DNA from: Streptomyces sp. Ag109_O5-10
GTDB lineage: Bacteria; Actinomycetota; Actinomycetes; Streptomycetales; Streptomycetaceae
Length of the DNA stretch: 64,000 nucleotides
Direction: 5' to 3'
NCBI RefSeq assembly: GCF_900105755.1
Contig: NZ_FNTQ01000001.1
Coordinates: forward strand, 4,960,001 to 5,024,000
Position 1 is the stretch's first letter, and every line of letters begins with the position of its first letter. Positions 27,918 to 36,143 of this stretch are shown here, piece by piece. Both the position numbers and the translations under genes were made by a program. Below the pieces are notes generated by a model that had not been told where the DNA came from, made no database searches, and saw only the letters and a program-made list of their open reading frames with translations.

Positions 27918-28916
27918 CTACAGGAGCGTCAGGTCCACGATGCCGAAGGCTGCTGCGGCTACGAGGGCTGCCGCGGGCATCGTGATGAACCAGCCCAGGA
28001 CGATGTTCTTGGCGACGCCCCAGCGGACCGCGTTCACCCGCTTGGTCGCGCCGACGCCCATGATGGCCGACGTGATGACGTGGGTCGTGGAGATGGGGGC
28101 CTTGAAGAGGTACGCCGTGGTGAACATGATCGAGGCGCCGGTGGCCTCCGCCGCGAACCCCTGGGGCGGGTCGAGTTCGATGATCTTGCGGCCCAGGGTG
28201 CGCATGATGCGCCAGCCGCCGGCGTAGGTGCCGAGCGAGAGCATGAGGGCGCAGACGACCTTCACCCAGGCCGGGATCGGGTCGCCGTACGTCTCGTGGC
28301 CGGAAATCACCAGTGCCATGACGACGACGCCCATCGTCTTCTGGGCGTCCTGGAGGCCGTGGCCGAGGGCCATGCCGGCCGCGGAGACGGTCTGGGCGAT
28401 GCGGAAGCCCCGCTTCGCCTTGTGCGGGTTGGAGCGCCGGAACAGCCACATGATGGCCGTCATGACCAGGTAGCCGAGGATCAGGCCGACGACGGGGGAC
28501 AGGAACATCGGGATGATGACCTTGTCCACGACGCCGTTCCACAGGACGGTCGTGCCGCCGGCCAGCGCCGCCCCCACCAGGCCGCCGAACAGCGCGTGGG
28601 AGGAGGACGAGGGCAGGCCGAAGTACCAGGTCACGAGGTTCCAGACGATCGCGCCGATCAGCGCCGCGAACAGGATGCCCATGCCGGTGGAGCCCTTGGG
28701 CGTCTCGATCAGGCCTTCGCTGACCGTCTTGGCGACCCCGGAGCCCAGGAAGGCGCCCGCGAGGTTCATCACGGCCGCCATGGCCAGCGCCGCGCGCGGC
28801 GTCAGCGCGCGGGTGGAGACGGAGGTGGCGATGGCGTTCGCCGAGTCGTGGAAACCGTTCGTATACGTGAAGAAGAGCGCGACCAGGACGGTCACGACGA
28901 GCGCGAGGGTGTCCAT
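27918..28916 (-). CDS. pitH1: Low-affinity inorganic phosphate transporter (PiT family)
   Basis: A 332-residue permease with about ten transmembrane helices. The PiT signature is duplicated in inverted form: GFHDSANAIATSVSTRALTPRAAL near the N terminus and TTHVITSAIMGVGATKRVNAVRW near the C terminus. It moves metal-phosphate complexes with protons. The start is 7 bp after the DUF47 stop, so the two genes form an operon, as is usual. The symbol is from memory of the S. coelicolor gene in this neighbourhood. No PHO box is seen upstream of the pair. Confidence 0.93.
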   Translation of the reverse strand: MDTLALVVTVLVALFFTYTNGFHDSANAIATSVSTRALTPRAALAMAAVMNLAGAFLGSGVAKTVSEGLIETPKGSTGMGILFAALIGAIVWNLVTWYFGLPSSSSHALFGGLVGAALAGGTTVLWNGVVDKVIIPMFLSPVVGLILGYLVMTAIMWLFRRSNPHKAKRGFRIAQTVSAAGMALGHGLQDAQKTMGVVVMALVISGHETYGDPIPAWVKVVCALMLSLGTYAGGWRIMRTLGRKIIELDPPQGFAAEATGASIMFTTAYLFKAPISTTHVITSAIMGVGATKRVNAVRWGVAKNIVLGWFITMPAAALVAAAAFGIVDLTLL

Positions 28917-28923
28917 CGACGGC

Positions 28924-29544
28924 TCAGGACTCCTTGACGGCGATGGTCTCCACCGTGTTCGCCACGTGCTCGAACGCGTCCGCCGCCTCTTCCAGGACGT
29001 CCACGATCTGCTTGAGCTTCAGCACCTCGATCGCCTCGTACTTGCCGTTGAAGAGGTGGGCGAGAAGCTTGCGGTGGATCTGGTCCGCCTGGTTCTCCAG
29101 GCGGTTCACCTCGATCCAGTACTCCGTGAGGTTGTCCAGCGTGCGCAGGTGGGGCATGGCCTCGGCCGTCAGGTCGGCGGCCCGCGCCAGCACCTCGATC
29201 TGCTGCTCGACGCCCTTGGGCAGTTCCTCGACGTTGTAGAGGACGACCAGGTCGACGGCCTCCTCCATGAAGTCCATGATGTCGTCGAGGGACGACGCGA
29301 GGTTGTAGATGTCCTCGCGGTCGAAGGGCGTGATGAACGAGGAGTTCAGCTGGTGGAAGATCGCGTGCGTGGCGTCGTCACCCGCGTGTTCCGCTGCCCG
29401 CATACGCTCTGCGATCTCGGCCCGGGCGGACATGTCCGCCCCGAGCAGTTCCATCAGGAGCTTCGAGCCCGTGACGATGTTGTCCGCGGACGCGGCGAAC
29501 ATGTCGTAGAAGCTCGTCTCCCTGGGGGTCAGACGAAAGCGCAC
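28924..29544 (-). CDS. DUF47/PhoU-like protein, Pit accessory
   Basis: A 206-residue all-helical cytoplasmic protein starting RFRLTPRETSFYDMF, of the DUF47 (PhoU-like) family that accompanies pit genes and is thought to modulate their activity. Long amphipathic helices are visible (ELLGADMSARAEIAERMRAAEHAGDDATHAI; DREDIYNLASSLDDIMDFMEEAVDL). The GTG at 29544 follows GAGGACC. Promoter probably within the 197 bp shared with divergent csoR. Confidence 0.9.
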   Translation of the reverse strand: MRFRLTPRETSFYDMFAASADNIVTGSKLLMELLGADMSARAEIAERMRAAEHAGDDATHAIFHQLNSSFITPFDREDIYNLASSLDDIMDFMEEAVDLVVLYNVEELPKGVEQQIEVLARAADLTAEAMPHLRTLDNLTEYWIEVNRLENQADQIHRKLLAHLFNGKYEAIEVLKLKQIVDVLEEAADAFEHVANTVETIAVKES

Positions 29545-29697
29545 TTGGGGTCCTCGGTATGCATGGGTTTCGGTCAGGCTGATGCTAAGCGCATCATCCG
29601 GCCACGGCTAATGGGCCGTCCTCCAGTTTCGCCCATCGGGTTCGGTGATCATGAAGGGGGCGCCCCGAGGGCCCTATACCCAGCAAAGTTCGTTACC

Positions 29698-29718
29698 ATA
29701 TACCCACCAGGGGTATAT
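29698..29718. promoter_or_regulatory. CsoR operator
   Basis: A perfect 8-bp inverted repeat ATATACCC (29698-29705) / GGGTATAT (29711-29718) with a 5-nt spacer, 24 bp before csoR. It matches the TACCC-GGGTA class of CsoR operators and overlaps the probable -10. Self-repression relieved by Cu(I) is expected. Confidence 0.85.
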
Positions 29719-29741
29719 AGATCGACGATGCGGAGGACGCG

Positions 29742-30080
29742 ATGACGACCACCGAGGCCGGCGCCACGACGCCCTCCGGAAGCGGAGCGCCGGCGACCAC
29801 GCACGGCTACCACAAGCAGAAGGACGAGCACCTCAAACGGCTGCGCCGGATCGAGGGCCAGATCCGGGGCCTGCAGCGCATGGTCGACGAGGACACCTAC
29901 TGCATCGACATACTCACCCAGGTCTCCGCCTCGACGAAGGCCCTCCAGTCGTTCGCCCTGCAACTGCTCGAGGAGCACCTGCGGCACTGCGTCGCCGACG
30001 CGGCGGTCAAGGTCGGGTCGGAGATCGACGCGAAGGTCGAGGAGGCCACCCAGGCCATCGCCCGCCTGCTGCGGACCTGA
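29742..30080 (+). CDS. csoR: Copper-sensing repressor CsoR
   Basis: A 112-residue helical repressor of the CsoR/RcnR family. The Cu(I) ligands are in exact family register: Cys54 (DTYCIDIL), His79 and Cys83 (LLEEHLRHC), spacing 25 and 4. The DNA-binding face KRLRRIEGQIRGLQRMV is intact. About 22 extra N-terminal residues are disordered-looking, as in Streptomyces homologues. GGAGGA precedes the ATG. A palindromic operator lies directly upstream. No copper ATPase or chaperone is nearby, so its other targets must be elsewhere. Confidence 0.95.
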   Translation: MTTTEAGATTPSGSGAPATTHGYHKQKDEHLKRLRRIEGQIRGLQRMVDEDTYCIDILTQVSASTKALQSFALQLLEEHLRHCVADAAVKVGSEIDAKVEEATQAIARLLRT

Positions 30081-30117
30081 GCGGCGCCGGGCGGTCCCGA
30101 CCGGCTGACGGCCTGAA

Positions 30118-30285
30118 TCAGTAGGCCTCGCGCTCCTCGGCCACGCGCAGCACCTTGTCGATGCTCTCCAGGCTGAGCCGGTCCTCGGCGGCCGACGCCG
30201 CGATGATCAGCTCTCCGCACAGCTCGATCTCGGCGAGGGCCACGTGGTCCTGAACTGCCGTACCGCCGACCGGAGCCACGTGCAT
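30118..30285 (-). CDS. Small conserved-looking protein, 55 residues
   Basis: A short ORF beginning MHVAPVGGTAVQDHVALAEI and ending EEREAY. It has AGAGG just upstream of the ATG, strong third-position GC bias and an amphipathic helical pattern (ELIIAASAAEDRLSLESIDKVLRVAEE). Two hydrophobic heptad-like stretches suggest a helical dimer. It resembles small uncharacterised Streptomyces proteins, but I do not recognise a function. It is convergent with csoR, 37 bp away, and upstream of nothing obvious. Easily missed by length cut-offs. Confidence 0.65.
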   Translation of the reverse strand: MHVAPVGGTAVQDHVALAEIELCGELIIAASAAEDRLSLESIDKVLRVAEEREAY

Positions 30286-30389
30286 CACCTCTTCTCTGCC
30301 GTCACCGACTCTCTAGAGTAGGCAGCGGTCTACACAACGCGCATGGCACGGACGGGCTAGTTCACGGGTTGTACGGAGCCGTTCCCTGA

Positions 30390-31244
30390 CTAGTGCGTCG
30401 GCTGGTTTTCGGCGATCCGGCCCGCGTAGATGTCCTCGGAGCGTGGCAGCTTCACGTCGACCGGAGTGCCGAATCCGTACAGCAGGGTCGTCGAGGCGAC
30501 CGCCACCGTGCCCTTGCCGCTGTCGTTGACGAAGCTGAACCGCTGCCGCAGTTTCCGGATCCGGCCCTGGTCGTCGAGGTACACGTCGAACGGGACCTCG
30601 GGGGTGGCGAACCCTTTCGCCGCGGCGGCCAGGGCGGCCCTGTCGCCGGCGGACGCCGAGCGGGCGGCCGCCGCGAGGTCGGCGGTGCCCCGGTAGTGCC
30701 GTACCTCGGTACCGGCGAGCTCGGTCTCTCCCACGTAGGTCGCGGTGCGGGTGCCGCGCAGCAGTTCGGCCGCCGCGAACGGGTCGGTCGCGCCGCCGGT
30801 GACCAGGTTGCCGTCGGTGAGGCTCGCGGTCTCCACGCGGACCCACTTGTCGGCGGGCACCCCGGCGCCCCGGTTCTTCATGAACAGCGCGCCCGGGGCG
30901 AGGAGTTCGGTGATCGGACGGTGCTCGGAGGCGCCGGCCGGGTCCTGCGGCAGGACGACCGTGAGCCGGCCGAGCTGCCGGCCGTAGTCGTAGACGCCCT
31001 TGCCGCGGATGGTGACCCGGGTGCCGCCGGTGGCCATCTCCATCGAGGTCGTGGCCTTGGAGGTGCGGGTGGCCCGCAGGGTGTCCGCCGCGCGCTTGAG
31101 GAGGGGGACCGGGTTGTCGCCGGGGGAACCGCCGACCCCCTCGGCCGTGGCGCCGCCACAGCCGGTGGCGCAGGCGCCGAGGCCGACCACGAGCCCTACG
31201 GTGACGGCCGTCTTCCCAGCGCGCCAGTGCTGCCGCCGATCCAT
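30390..31244 (-). CDS. Secreted lipoprotein, LolA/LprG-like
   Basis: A 284-residue lipoprotein with signal AGKTAVTVGLVVGLGACATGC (lipobox ATGC, Cys near 29). The body consists of alternating beta strands (TSMEMATGGTRVTIRGKGVYDYGRQLGRLTVVL; WVRVETASL; VRHYRGTADL; FDVYLDDQGRIRKLRQRFSFV). This is the pattern of the LolA/LprG/LppX half-barrel that binds lipids or glycolipids at the cell surface. The function is inferred only from fold-like pattern. The ATG MDRRQHWRAG gives a proper signal. Single gene. Confidence 0.75.
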   Translation of the reverse strand: MDRRQHWRAGKTAVTVGLVVGLGACATGCGGATAEGVGGSPGDNPVPLLKRAADTLRATRTSKATTSMEMATGGTRVTIRGKGVYDYGRQLGRLTVVLPQDPAGASEHRPITELLAPGALFMKNRGAGVPADKWVRVETASLTDGNLVTGGATDPFAAAELLRGTRTATYVGETELAGTEVRHYRGTADLAAAARSASAGDRAALAAAAKGFATPEVPFDVYLDDQGRIRKLRQRFSFVNDSGKGTVAVASTTLLYGFGTPVDVKLPRSEDIYAGRIAENQPTH

Positions 31245-31345
31245 TGCCTGCCTACCCCCAGCCGGTACGTCCGTCACGGGTCCCGCGTCGTTCCGCTTAA
31301 CGAGGGGTCGGTGGGGCCGTCACGCATACCAGTGCTTTACCGAGC

Positions 31346-31537
31346 ATGAGTAACGTTGTCGGCGTGGCGCAGGAGGACGGTTCCGAGCAGGGCTTGCGGG
31401 GACAGGGACACCACACGAGCGTGGTCGAACAGGGGCGGTTCTGTTTCGTCCGCTGCACCTGCGGATGGCGGGGACCGGCACGACGGGCGAGAAGCCTCGC
31501 CCGCACGGACGGCGAGGGCCACAGAGCCCGGGCGTGA
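31346..31537 (+). CDS. Small CxC-motif protein, 63 residues
   Basis: A short protein with a central RFCFVRCTCGWRGPARRARS motif: three Cys within eight residues and a CGW turn, followed by a basic helix. Such CxC-GW proteins are common as uncharacterised Streptomyces genes; metal or nucleic-acid binding is possible but unproven. The ATG at 31346 lacks a strong ribosome site and lies 101 bp from the divergent lipoprotein start. Codon bias is good through the motif. Confidence 0.6.
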   Translation: MSNVVGVAQEDGSEQGLRGQGHHTSVVEQGRFCFVRCTCGWRGPARRARSLARTDGEGHRARA

Positions 31538-31615
31538 CGCGCGGCAGCGCCCCGCAGCGGCGCGAGGACTGCGCGACCGGCCACGACGGCGCCGCGGCCG
31601 ACGGACGGCAGTGGC
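31533..31615 (+). repeat. Degenerate Streptomyces intergenic repeat, copy 3
   Basis: GCGCCCCGCAGCGGCGCG, then GACTGCGCGACCGGCCACGACGGCGCCGC: a diverged copy of the element near 21.0 and 57.0 kb, lying between the 63-residue gene and the convergent LAL regulator stop. Confidence 0.55.
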
Positions 31616-31619
31616 CGGC

Positions 31620-34430
31620 TCAGCTCTCCAACGCCCGCAATGCCTCGCCGAGTTGACGCCGTGACGAGATGCCTAGCTTGGCGTAGATGTGCGACAGGTG
31701 GTACTCGACCGTCTTCTGGCTGACGTAGAGCTCGGCCGCCGCTTCCTGGTTGGTCCGGCCGCCGGCCACCACGTACGCCACGGACAGTTCGCGTTCGGTG
31801 AGGGTCAGCAGCCGGCTGGGGGCCTGTGGCGCCGCGGTGAGCCCGCCGGCCGCCAGCCTGGCGTCGCAGCCCTGTACGAACGGGGTCGCCCGCAGTGCGC
31901 TGAACCGGCCGTGCGCCGTGTGCAGCCACATCGCGGCCGTACGCCGTGAGGCGGCTCTGGTGGCCAGCAGGAGCCTGCCGTATTCCTGTTCCAGCAGGGC
32001 GCGGTGGAGCGGGGACACGTCGGCGGGGTCCGTCGCCGCGGCGACGGCGGCGACCGCCTGCTCGTAGATCTCCAGGGCATCGTGCGGGCGGCCGCGGCCC
32101 TCGGCGACGAGGCCGGCGAGTCTGGCCACCACCACCCGGAGGTAACCGGTGCCGTCGAACGCCTGCCGCATCTCGTCCAGCGCGGCCGCGGCGGCTTCCG
32201 TCTGTCCGCACCCCGCCAGGGCCTCGACGAGCAGCGACTGCTGCCAGAGCCCGAACGGCCGGTACCGGAGCCGGACCTCGCCGCCCGCGGAGTCCGGCGT
32301 GCCGTCGAGCAACGGCGTGAGCGCGCGCAGCATCGCCGGGTGGTCGGCGCGGGCCTGCGCCACCGTGGCCCCGGCGAGCGACCAGTAGACGATCTCGGTC
32401 GACGCGCCGAGGGTCTTCGCGAGGCGGGCCAGGTTGTCGACGTGGTCCAGGGCGGCGTCCCACTCACCCCGGCCGGCCAGCACGCAGACGGCCGAGAAGC
32501 GGGCCGCCGCGTCGCCGAGCAGCTGGTCGTGGGTGGCCGCCACCGCGAGCGCCCGGTCCGCGACCGACTCGCTCTCGTTCCAGTCGCCCGTGAGGTAGTG
32601 GACGACGGACAGCAGGGCGAGGGTGAGCGGGCCCATCTTGGCCCCGGCGCCCTGCCGGTCGCGCGCCTCCGCGGTCTGCAGGTCGGCACGGGCGGGGCCG
32701 AGTTCGCCGAGGAAGAGCCGCAGGACTCCCCGGGTGGCGAGCGTGTCGAGGCTGTGGTCGGGGACCGCGGAGCCGTCGTCCGGCAGGTGCGTGAGGTCCT
32801 CGAGGGCGGCGCGCGGGCCCCGGTGCCAGAGTCGTCCCGTGGCCAGGGCGGCCCGGGTGAAGTCCGTGGTGGCCGGGTCCAGGTCGCCGATCGCGAGGGT
32901 CCGGCGGGCGACCTCCACGGTCTGGGCGCCGCGGCCGTGCCACAGCGTGATGTTGGCGAGGAAGGTGCCCGCCAGCACGGCGACCCAGTCGGCCGCAGGC
33001 TGCGCCAGAGCCTCCCGCCAGGCCCGGTCGAGGTGGGCCTCGGCGGCGGCGAACTGGCCCGCCATCATGTCCATCACGCCCAGCACGCAGCTGCGCAGCG
33101 GACCCGGCGCGCACTCCTCGACCTGCGGGCGCAGCTTCGCCGACCAGCCGGGCAGCATGGTGAGCAGCGACTGGGCGCAGGCGGTCAGGAGCCGTCGCTC
33201 GTGCTCGTCGCGGTGTTCCGACAGCGAGGCGGCCCACAGCAGCCGGGTGGCGGCCAGGGCGTTGCGCCCGTTCGCCGCCTCCCGCATGCCGGACTCCTCC
33301 AGCTCGTCGGCGAGCCGGGCGTCGGGTCCGCCGGCCGCCGCGACCCGGTGCGCCCAGCCCGCGGCCGTGCTGACGACGGCGGCCGCGCCGGCGTGCAGGG
33401 CCCGGCGCCGTTCGGGGGTGAGCGTCTCGTACACGGCGTCGCGGTGCAGGGCGTGCACCAGGGCGACGGGGCTCTGGTGTTCCATCGGCCACCACTGCGC
33501 GAGCCCCGACGCCAGGGCGGGGCCGAGGGCGCGGACCGGATCCGCGACCCCGGCCAGCCGTCCGGCCGTCGCCAGCGGCACCCGGGCGTCCAGCACCGCC
33601 AGCGCCGCGAGCAGGTCGCGCGCGTCCTTGGGGAGCCGGTTGAGCTGGGCCCGGATCCCGACCCGCAGCGAGGGCGGCACCGGCCAGCGCTCCAGCACGC
33701 CGTCGTGGAGCGCGGCGGCGGGCACCTCGGCCAGCACCATGCGGACGTACAGCGGATGCCCCTGGGTGTAGGTGTACAGCCGCTCGATCAGTCCCGCCGC
33801 CAGCCGGCCCTCCACCAGCCCCTGGGCCAGCTGGGCCACCTCGCCGTCGCCGAGGCCGCGCAGCTCCAGCCTGACCGTCCGGTCCAGGGACCGCAGCAGC
33901 CGGTCCAGGGGCTCGGCAACGGCCTCGGCGTCCGGGCGGGTGGCCAGCACGGTCAGGACCCGGTCCGCCCACAGGCGCCGCAGCACGAAGCCCAGGGCCT
34001 GCACCGACAGCCGGTCCGCCCACTGCAGGTCGTCCACCATCACGGCGACCGGCCGTCCGGACTCCTGGAGCGCCCCCAGCAGGAGCAGCAGCTGCCCGCC
34101 GACCGCGTGCGGGGCCGCTCCGGCGGGCGGCTCCCCGGCCAGCAGCGGGAACTGCGCGAGCAGTGCGCGGTCCACCCGCCGGGTGAGCTGGCCGATGATC
34201 CCGCCCGAGTAGCCCGTCTCCGAGGCGTCGGCGGTGGCCCACAGGACGGTGTGGTCCGCCAGCGAGGCGGCGAACCGGCGCAGCAGGGCGCTCTTGCCGA
34301 TCCCGGCCTCGCCCTCGACCACCGCGAGCCACGATTCCCCGGCCCGCACCCGGTCGGCGCACTCCGCCAACCGGGCCGACTCGCCGAGACGGCCCACGAA
34401 CAGCCCCTCCGAACCAGCGCGCTCCAACAC
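31620..34430 (-). CDS. LAL-family LuxR transcriptional regulator (large)
   Basis: A 936-residue ATP-binding LuxR regulator. Walker A is GEAGIGKS (40-47), Walker B-like VMVDDLQWAD follows, then a long TPR-like helical middle. The C-terminal LuxR helix-turn-helix reads LTERELSVAYVVAGGRTNQEAAAELYVSQKTVEYHLSHIYAKLG (about 870-925). Family members bind ATP and an inducer and activate adjacent operons. The GTG at 34430 follows GGAGG; a TTG one codon later is equally possible. Divergent from the hydrolase-cupin operon across 247 bp, its likely target. Confidence 0.9.
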   Translation of the reverse strand: MLERAGSEGLFVGRLGESARLAECADRVRAGESWLAVVEGEAGIGKSALLRRFAASLADHTVLWATADASETGYSGGIIGQLTRRVDRALLAQFPLLAGEPPAGAAPHAVGGQLLLLLGALQESGRPVAVMVDDLQWADRLSVQALGFVLRRLWADRVLTVLATRPDAEAVAEPLDRLLRSLDRTVRLELRGLGDGEVAQLAQGLVEGRLAAGLIERLYTYTQGHPLYVRMVLAEVPAAALHDGVLERWPVPPSLRVGIRAQLNRLPKDARDLLAALAVLDARVPLATAGRLAGVADPVRALGPALASGLAQWWPMEHQSPVALVHALHRDAVYETLTPERRRALHAGAAAVVSTAAGWAHRVAAAGGPDARLADELEESGMREAANGRNALAATRLLWAASLSEHRDEHERRLLTACAQSLLTMLPGWSAKLRPQVEECAPGPLRSCVLGVMDMMAGQFAAAEAHLDRAWREALAQPAADWVAVLAGTFLANITLWHGRGAQTVEVARRTLAIGDLDPATTDFTRAALATGRLWHRGPRAALEDLTHLPDDGSAVPDHSLDTLATRGVLRLFLGELGPARADLQTAEARDRQGAGAKMGPLTLALLSVVHYLTGDWNESESVADRALAVAATHDQLLGDAAARFSAVCVLAGRGEWDAALDHVDNLARLAKTLGASTEIVYWSLAGATVAQARADHPAMLRALTPLLDGTPDSAGGEVRLRYRPFGLWQQSLLVEALAGCGQTEAAAAALDEMRQAFDGTGYLRVVVARLAGLVAEGRGRPHDALEIYEQAVAAVAAATDPADVSPLHRALLEQEYGRLLLATRAASRRTAAMWLHTAHGRFSALRATPFVQGCDARLAAGGLTAAPQAPSRLLTLTERELSVAYVVAGGRTNQEAAAELYVSQKTVEYHLSHIYAKLGISSRRQLGEALRALES

Positions 34431-34677
34431 GAACCTCCGGGGACCGGGCCTGCCGCAACTCGCAGGATATCGCCGGGAGATGACCGTTCGGGGCACAGAG
34501 GTCGTCAAGCCACCGCCAAACACGCGCAGTCCGGTGCCCGCGCGGCCGAGGCGAGCCGCCCCGACTCCAGGGGCCGGCGCTCCCCGCGACTGTGGCTCCA
34601 CCCCGATGCGAACGGCACGGCCCGACTGGTGTCCTGAGCCGCGGCAAGTCCGCACCGTTCCTTCCTAGGAGTTCCCC

Positions 34678-35682
34678 GTGCGACATCTCTCCGCCGTCTC
34701 CACCCCGAGAGCCCTGACCCTGCTGGCAGCGGCGGCGGCGCTCGGCCTGACCGCCGCCGCCGCCACGCCGTACGCGACCGCCGCACCCGCCACCCGGGCC
34801 GCCGCCGTGCAGGAGGACCTGCCGGCCGGCTTCACCCAGCACAGGACGCAGGTCGGTGCGCTCGGCCTCAACTACGTGATCGGCGGCCACGGCCCGACCC
34901 TGGTCCTCCTGCACGGCTACCCGCAGACCTGGTACGAGTGGCGGCACGTCATGCCCGCCCTCGCCGAGCACTACACGGTCATCGCCCCCGACCTGCCCGG
35001 CGCCGGCCTCAGCGACGCCCCGGTGAGCGGCTACGACAAGAAGAGCATGGCCGCGGACATCCACGGCCTGCTCGCCCAGATCGGCCATGACAAGGACATC
35101 CGGCTCGTCGGGCACGACATCGGCACGATGGTCGCCTACTCCTACGCCGCCGCGCACCCCGCCGACGTGCGGAAGCTCGTGCTCAGCGAAGCCCCGATCC
35201 CGGACCCGGGCATCTACACCTTCCCGTCGCTGACGGCGGACGGCCCCGGTGCCTGGCACTTCGGGTTCTTCGCCCTCGGCAACGGCCTGCCGGAGGACCT
35301 CATCCAGGGCCGTGAGGAGGTGTGGACGGACCGGTTCATCGACGACCTGGAGGTCCGCAAGGGCGCGGTCACCCCCGAGGACGTCTCCGTCTTCGCCGGC
35401 CACCTGAAGGACCCGGCCCATCTCGAGGCGAGCCTCGCCTGGTTCCGGACGCTCCCGCAGGACATGAAGAACGACGCCGTCTACCAGAAGAGGAAGCTCA
35501 CCATGCCCGTGCTCGCGGTCGGGGCCGAAGGCAGCCTCGGCGACTCCGTGCCCGAGCAGGTCAAGAAGTACGCGACCCACGTCACCGGGGTCGTCGTACC
35601 CGACTCCGGCCACTGGCTCTACGAGGAGCAGCCGGCGGCGATGACCCGCATCCTGCTCACCTTCCTGAAGGGACGGTCATGA
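34678..35682 (+). CDS. Secreted alpha/beta hydrolase, epoxide hydrolase-like
   Basis: A 334-residue exported hydrolase. The signal peptide ends near residue 40 (ALTLLAAAAALGLTAAAATPYATAA). The oxyanion motif is HGYPQTWYEWR, the nucleophile elbow is VGHDIGTMVAY with Asp as nucleophile, and the catalytic His is in SGHWLYEEQP. Asp as nucleophile points to epoxide hydrolase or haloalkane dehalogenase rather than an esterase. The GTG at 34678 follows TAGGAG. Its stop overlaps the cupin start (ATGA). A secreted form of this family is uncommon. Confidence 0.88.
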   Translation: MRHLSAVSTPRALTLLAAAAALGLTAAAATPYATAAPATRAAAVQEDLPAGFTQHRTQVGALGLNYVIGGHGPTLVLLHGYPQTWYEWRHVMPALAEHYTVIAPDLPGAGLSDAPVSGYDKKSMAADIHGLLAQIGHDKDIRLVGHDIGTMVAYSYAAAHPADVRKLVLSEAPIPDPGIYTFPSLTADGPGAWHFGFFALGNGLPEDLIQGREEVWTDRFIDDLEVRKGAVTPEDVSVFAGHLKDPAHLEASLAWFRTLPQDMKNDAVYQKRKLTMPVLAVGAEGSLGDSVPEQVKKYATHVTGVVVPDSGHWLYEEQPAAMTRILLTFLKGRS

Positions 35683-36137
35683 CCGCACCGCACACGGCCG
35701 GGGAGCCGTTCTGGTTCCTCGGCGGGCAGGCCCGCGTGCTCGTGCCCAGCCGGGCCACCGGCGGATCGATCAGCGTCATGGAGTTCACCGACACCGCGGG
35801 CCACGCACCCCCGCTGCACGTGCACGACGACGAGGAGGAGGTCTGGATCGTCCTGGACGGGAAGGTGACCTTCTTCGTCGGCGACCAGAAGTTCGACCTC
35901 GAACCCGGCCAGGCCGCACACGGCCCGCGCGGTGTCGCGCACAGCTACCTCGTGCGGAGCAAGTCCGCCCGGCTGGCCACCGTCTTCTCGCCGGCCAGCG
36001 TCGAGGACTGGTTCGTGGCCAACGGCACGCCGGTGTCGAGCGTCGACGAGGCCCCGGCCGCCTTCGACATCGGCGCGATCATCGCCTCGGCGGAGGCGTA
36101 CCGGGTACGGGTCGCTGGACCACCGCCCACCGAGTAG
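35679..36137 (+). CDS. Cupin-domain protein
   Basis: A 152-residue single-domain cupin. Motif 1 is PPLHVHDDEEEVWIVLDGKVTFFVG and motif 2 is EPGQAAHGPRGVAHSYLV, supplying the usual His/Glu metal ligands. The ATG overlaps the hydrolase stop by 4 bp, so the two are translationally coupled and probably act on one metabolite. Cupins of this size are dioxygenases, isomerases or binding proteins; the reaction is not predictable. Convergent with the second LAL regulator, 6 bp away. Confidence 0.88.
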   Translation: MTAPHTAGEPFWFLGGQARVLVPSRATGGSISVMEFTDTAGHAPPLHVHDDEEEVWIVLDGKVTFFVGDQKFDLEPGQAAHGPRGVAHSYLVRSKSARLATVFSPASVEDWFVANGTPVSSVDEAPAAFDIGAIIASAEAYRVRVAGPPPTE

Positions 36138-36143
36138 TACCGC

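Noticed and set aside
26275..28542. Minus-strand ORF of about 750 codons spanning the 48-bp repeats
   Set aside because: It continues antisense through pstB and overlaps pit; the repeat unit is divisible by three, so openness is expected without coding.
32004..34637. Long plus-strand ORF of 877 codons
   Set aside because: Antisense to the LAL regulator, with no motifs; high-GC shadow frame.
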